Source: Bacteroidales bacterium GP1
Lineage (GTDB): Bacteria > Bacteroidota > Bacteroidia > Bacteroidales > Muribaculaceae
DNA: 6,825 nt
Direction: 5' to 3'
Assembly: GCA_001701105.1 (NCBI GenBank)
Contig: DAAI01000015.1
Location: 12,618-19,442 of the forward strand
The notes beneath the pieces were generated by a model. It did not search any database. It was not told the DNA's origin and worked only from the letters and a program-made list of their open reading frames with translations. Position 1 is the stretch's first letter; the number at the start of each line of letters is the position of its first letter. A program made the position numbers and the translations under genes. Positions 5,352 to 6,825 of the stretch are shown here, piece after piece.

Positions 5352-6825
5352 ATGATAAAGATAACTTTCCCCGACGGGAATGTAAGGGAATATGAGCAGG
5401 GGGTCACGCCCCTTCAGATAGCCGAGAGCATCAGCCCCCGGTTTGCATCCGATGTGCTTGCATCGAAAATCAACGGTCAGGAATGGGATCTTAGCCGCCC
5501 TGTCGGAGAGGATGCCAACGTGGAATTTTTCAAATGGGACGACCCGGAAGGTAAACACGCCTTCTGGCATAGTTCGGCCCACCTCCTTGCCGAGGCTCTT
5601 CAGGAGCTCTACCCGGGAGTGAAATTCGGCATCGGTCCGGCCATAGAGAACGGCTTCTATTATGACATCGATCCCGGCGAGCATAAGATCAGCGATGAGG
5701 ATTTTCCCAAAATCGAGAAGAAAATGCTCGAACTCGCCCAGCGTAAAGAGCCGATTGTGCGCCGCGATATATCAAAGGCCGATGCACTTAAGATGTTTGG
5801 CGAGAGAAACGAAGAATATAAATGTGAGTTGATCTCCGAGCTTGAGGATGGTCATATCACCACCTATACCCAGGGGGCGTTTACCGACCTCTGCCGCGGT
5901 CCGCATATCCCGACCACGGCTCCGATAAAAGCGGTAAAAATAATGTCGCTTGCCGGAGCTTATTGGCGTGGAGATGAGAAGCGCAATCAGCTCGTGCGCG
6001 TTTATGGCATCACCTTCCCCAAGAAAAAAATGCTCGATGAATATCTTGCACTTCTCGAGGAAGCCAAGAAGCGCGATCACCGCGTGCTGGGCCGCGAGAT
6101 GGAATTATTTGCTTTCTCCCCGACGGTAGGAGCCGGACTGCCGCTATGGCTGCCCAAGGGCGCGGCCCTGCGCGACCGCCTGGAGCAATATCTCCGCAAA
6201 ATCCAGAAGCGTTACGGATACCTTCAAGTAATCACTCCGCATATCGGCAATAAAGCACTCTACGTCACTTCAGGCCACTGGGCCAAATATGGGAAAGACT
6301 CCTTCCAGCCTATCCATACTCCGCAGGAGGGCGAAGAATATATGCTCAAGCCGATGAACTGCCCTCATCATTGCGAGATTTATAAGACTTCTCCCCGCAG
6401 CTATCGCGATCTTCCTTTGCGCTTTGCAGAGTTCGGAACGGTATATCGGTATGAGCAGAGCGGCGAGTTGCACGGCCTGACCCGGGTTCGCGGGTTTACG
6501 CAGGATGATGCGCACCTCTATTGCACTCAGGACCAGATCAAGGATGAGTTCCTTAAAGTGATGGATATTATTCTCCATATCTTCAAGGCTCTCGACTTTA
6601 AGAATTTCGAGGCACAAATATCGTTGCGCGATCCTAAGAACAAGGAAAAATATATCGGCTCTGATGAGAATTGGGAACGCGCCCAGCAGGCCATTATCGA
6701 TGCATGCAATGAAAAGGGGCTGAAAGCCACGCAGGTAGAGGGAGAAGCGGCATTCTATGGGCCGAAACTCGACTTCATGGTACGCGATGCCATCGGACGC
6801 AAATGGCAGCTCGGCACAATTCAGG
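5352..6825 (+). CDS. thrS: Threonyl-tRNA synthetase (partial, C-terminus outside window)
   Basis: Cytosolic class II synthetase that joins threonine to tRNA-Thr and hydrolyses mischarged Ser-tRNA-Thr. The 491 codons present are about three quarters of the usual 640 or so residues. Domains in order: an N-terminal TGS domain at about 1-62 ('MIKITFPDGN..'); the editing domain with 'HSSAH' at 73-77 and 'CRGPH' at 181-185, whose His/Cys residues match the editing-site residues of the E. coli enzyme; then the catalytic core, with 'GLPLWLPKGAALRDRL' in the motif 1 region, 'MNCPHH' with zinc ligand Cys337, and motif 2 from Arg357 through 'RGFTQDDAH' ending in zinc ligand His388. Motif 3, the third zinc ligand and the anticodon-binding domain lie beyond the window. 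The ATG at 5352 is the first in frame that keeps the TGS domain intact. All residues I could check are intact, so the gene appears functional. In Bacteroidota thrS is often followed by infC, rpmI and rplT, which would lie to the right. Confidence 0.97.
   Translation, partial: MIKITFPDGNVREYEQGVTPLQIAESISPRFASDVLASKINGQEWDLSRPVGEDANVEFFKWDDPEGKHAFWHSSAHLLAEALQELYPGVKFGIGPAIENGFYYDIDPGEHKISDEDFPKIEKKMLELAQRKEPIVRRDISKADALKMFGERNEEYKCELISELEDGHITTYTQGAFTDLCRGPHIPTTAPIKAVKIMSLAGAYWRGDEKRNQLVRVYGITFPKKKMLDEYLALLEEAKKRDHRVLGREMELFAFSPTVGAGLPLWLPKGAALRDRLEQYLRKIQKRYGYLQVITPHIGNKALYVTSGHWAKYGKDSFQPIHTPQEGEEYMLKPMNCPHHCEIYKTSPRSYRDLPLRFAEFGTVYRYEQSGELHGLTRVRGFTQDDAHLYCTQDQIKDEFLKVMDIILHIFKALDFKNFEAQISLRDPKNKEKYIGSDENWERAQQAIIDACNEKGLKATQVEGEAAFYGPKLDFMVRDAIGRKWQLGTIQ

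Overview
The window looks like chromosomal core sequence from a Bacteroidota member, most likely order Bacteroidales; a Muribaculaceae-like gut lineage is a guess from overall feel. Three things support this. The clearest promoters have the Bacteroidetes form TTTG-N18-20-TAnnTTTG, not the E. coli -35/-10 form. Starts lack strong Shine-Dalgarno sequences. The proteins (a long TPR protein with signal peptide, a Cys-anchored META-domain lipoprotein, an NDH-2 with the 'PLFYQVA' segment, a small secreted protein ending in a KGLYIV-type tail) are typical of that group.

Layout. Bases 1-1402 hold the 5' part of a minus-strand gene for an exported TPR protein that runs off the left edge. Bases 1403-1577 are a divergent intergenic region with a credible promoter in each direction and an imperfect dyad between them. 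Bases 1578-2359 hold a plus-strand gene for a small secreted protein, broken by a -1 frameshift at a run of six A. Bases 2360-2481 are a spacer with a long-range inverted repeat. Then come three plus-strand genes in close order: ndh (type II NADH dehydrogenase, 2482-3777), a two-META-domain lipoprotein (3818-4711) and hslR (Hsp15-like S4 protein, 4726-5160). They are spaced 40 and 14 bases apart and are probably cotranscribed. Bases 5161-5351 carry a strong-looking promoter for thrS, which starts at 5352 and runs off the right edge after 491 codons.

How the genes work together. Most of the content is housekeeping: NDH-2 feeds electrons from NADH to the quinone pool, Hsp15-like proteins act on stalled 50S subunits, and ThrRS charges tRNA-Thr. 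The META lipoprotein and TPR protein belong to the cell envelope. I see no mobile element, CRISPR array, RNA gene, defence island or biosynthetic cluster, and no convincing new system. The most interesting spot is the frameshift near 1793-1799. It is most simply a broken gene or a sequencing error, but the surrounding sequence also resembles a programmed -1 frameshift signal.
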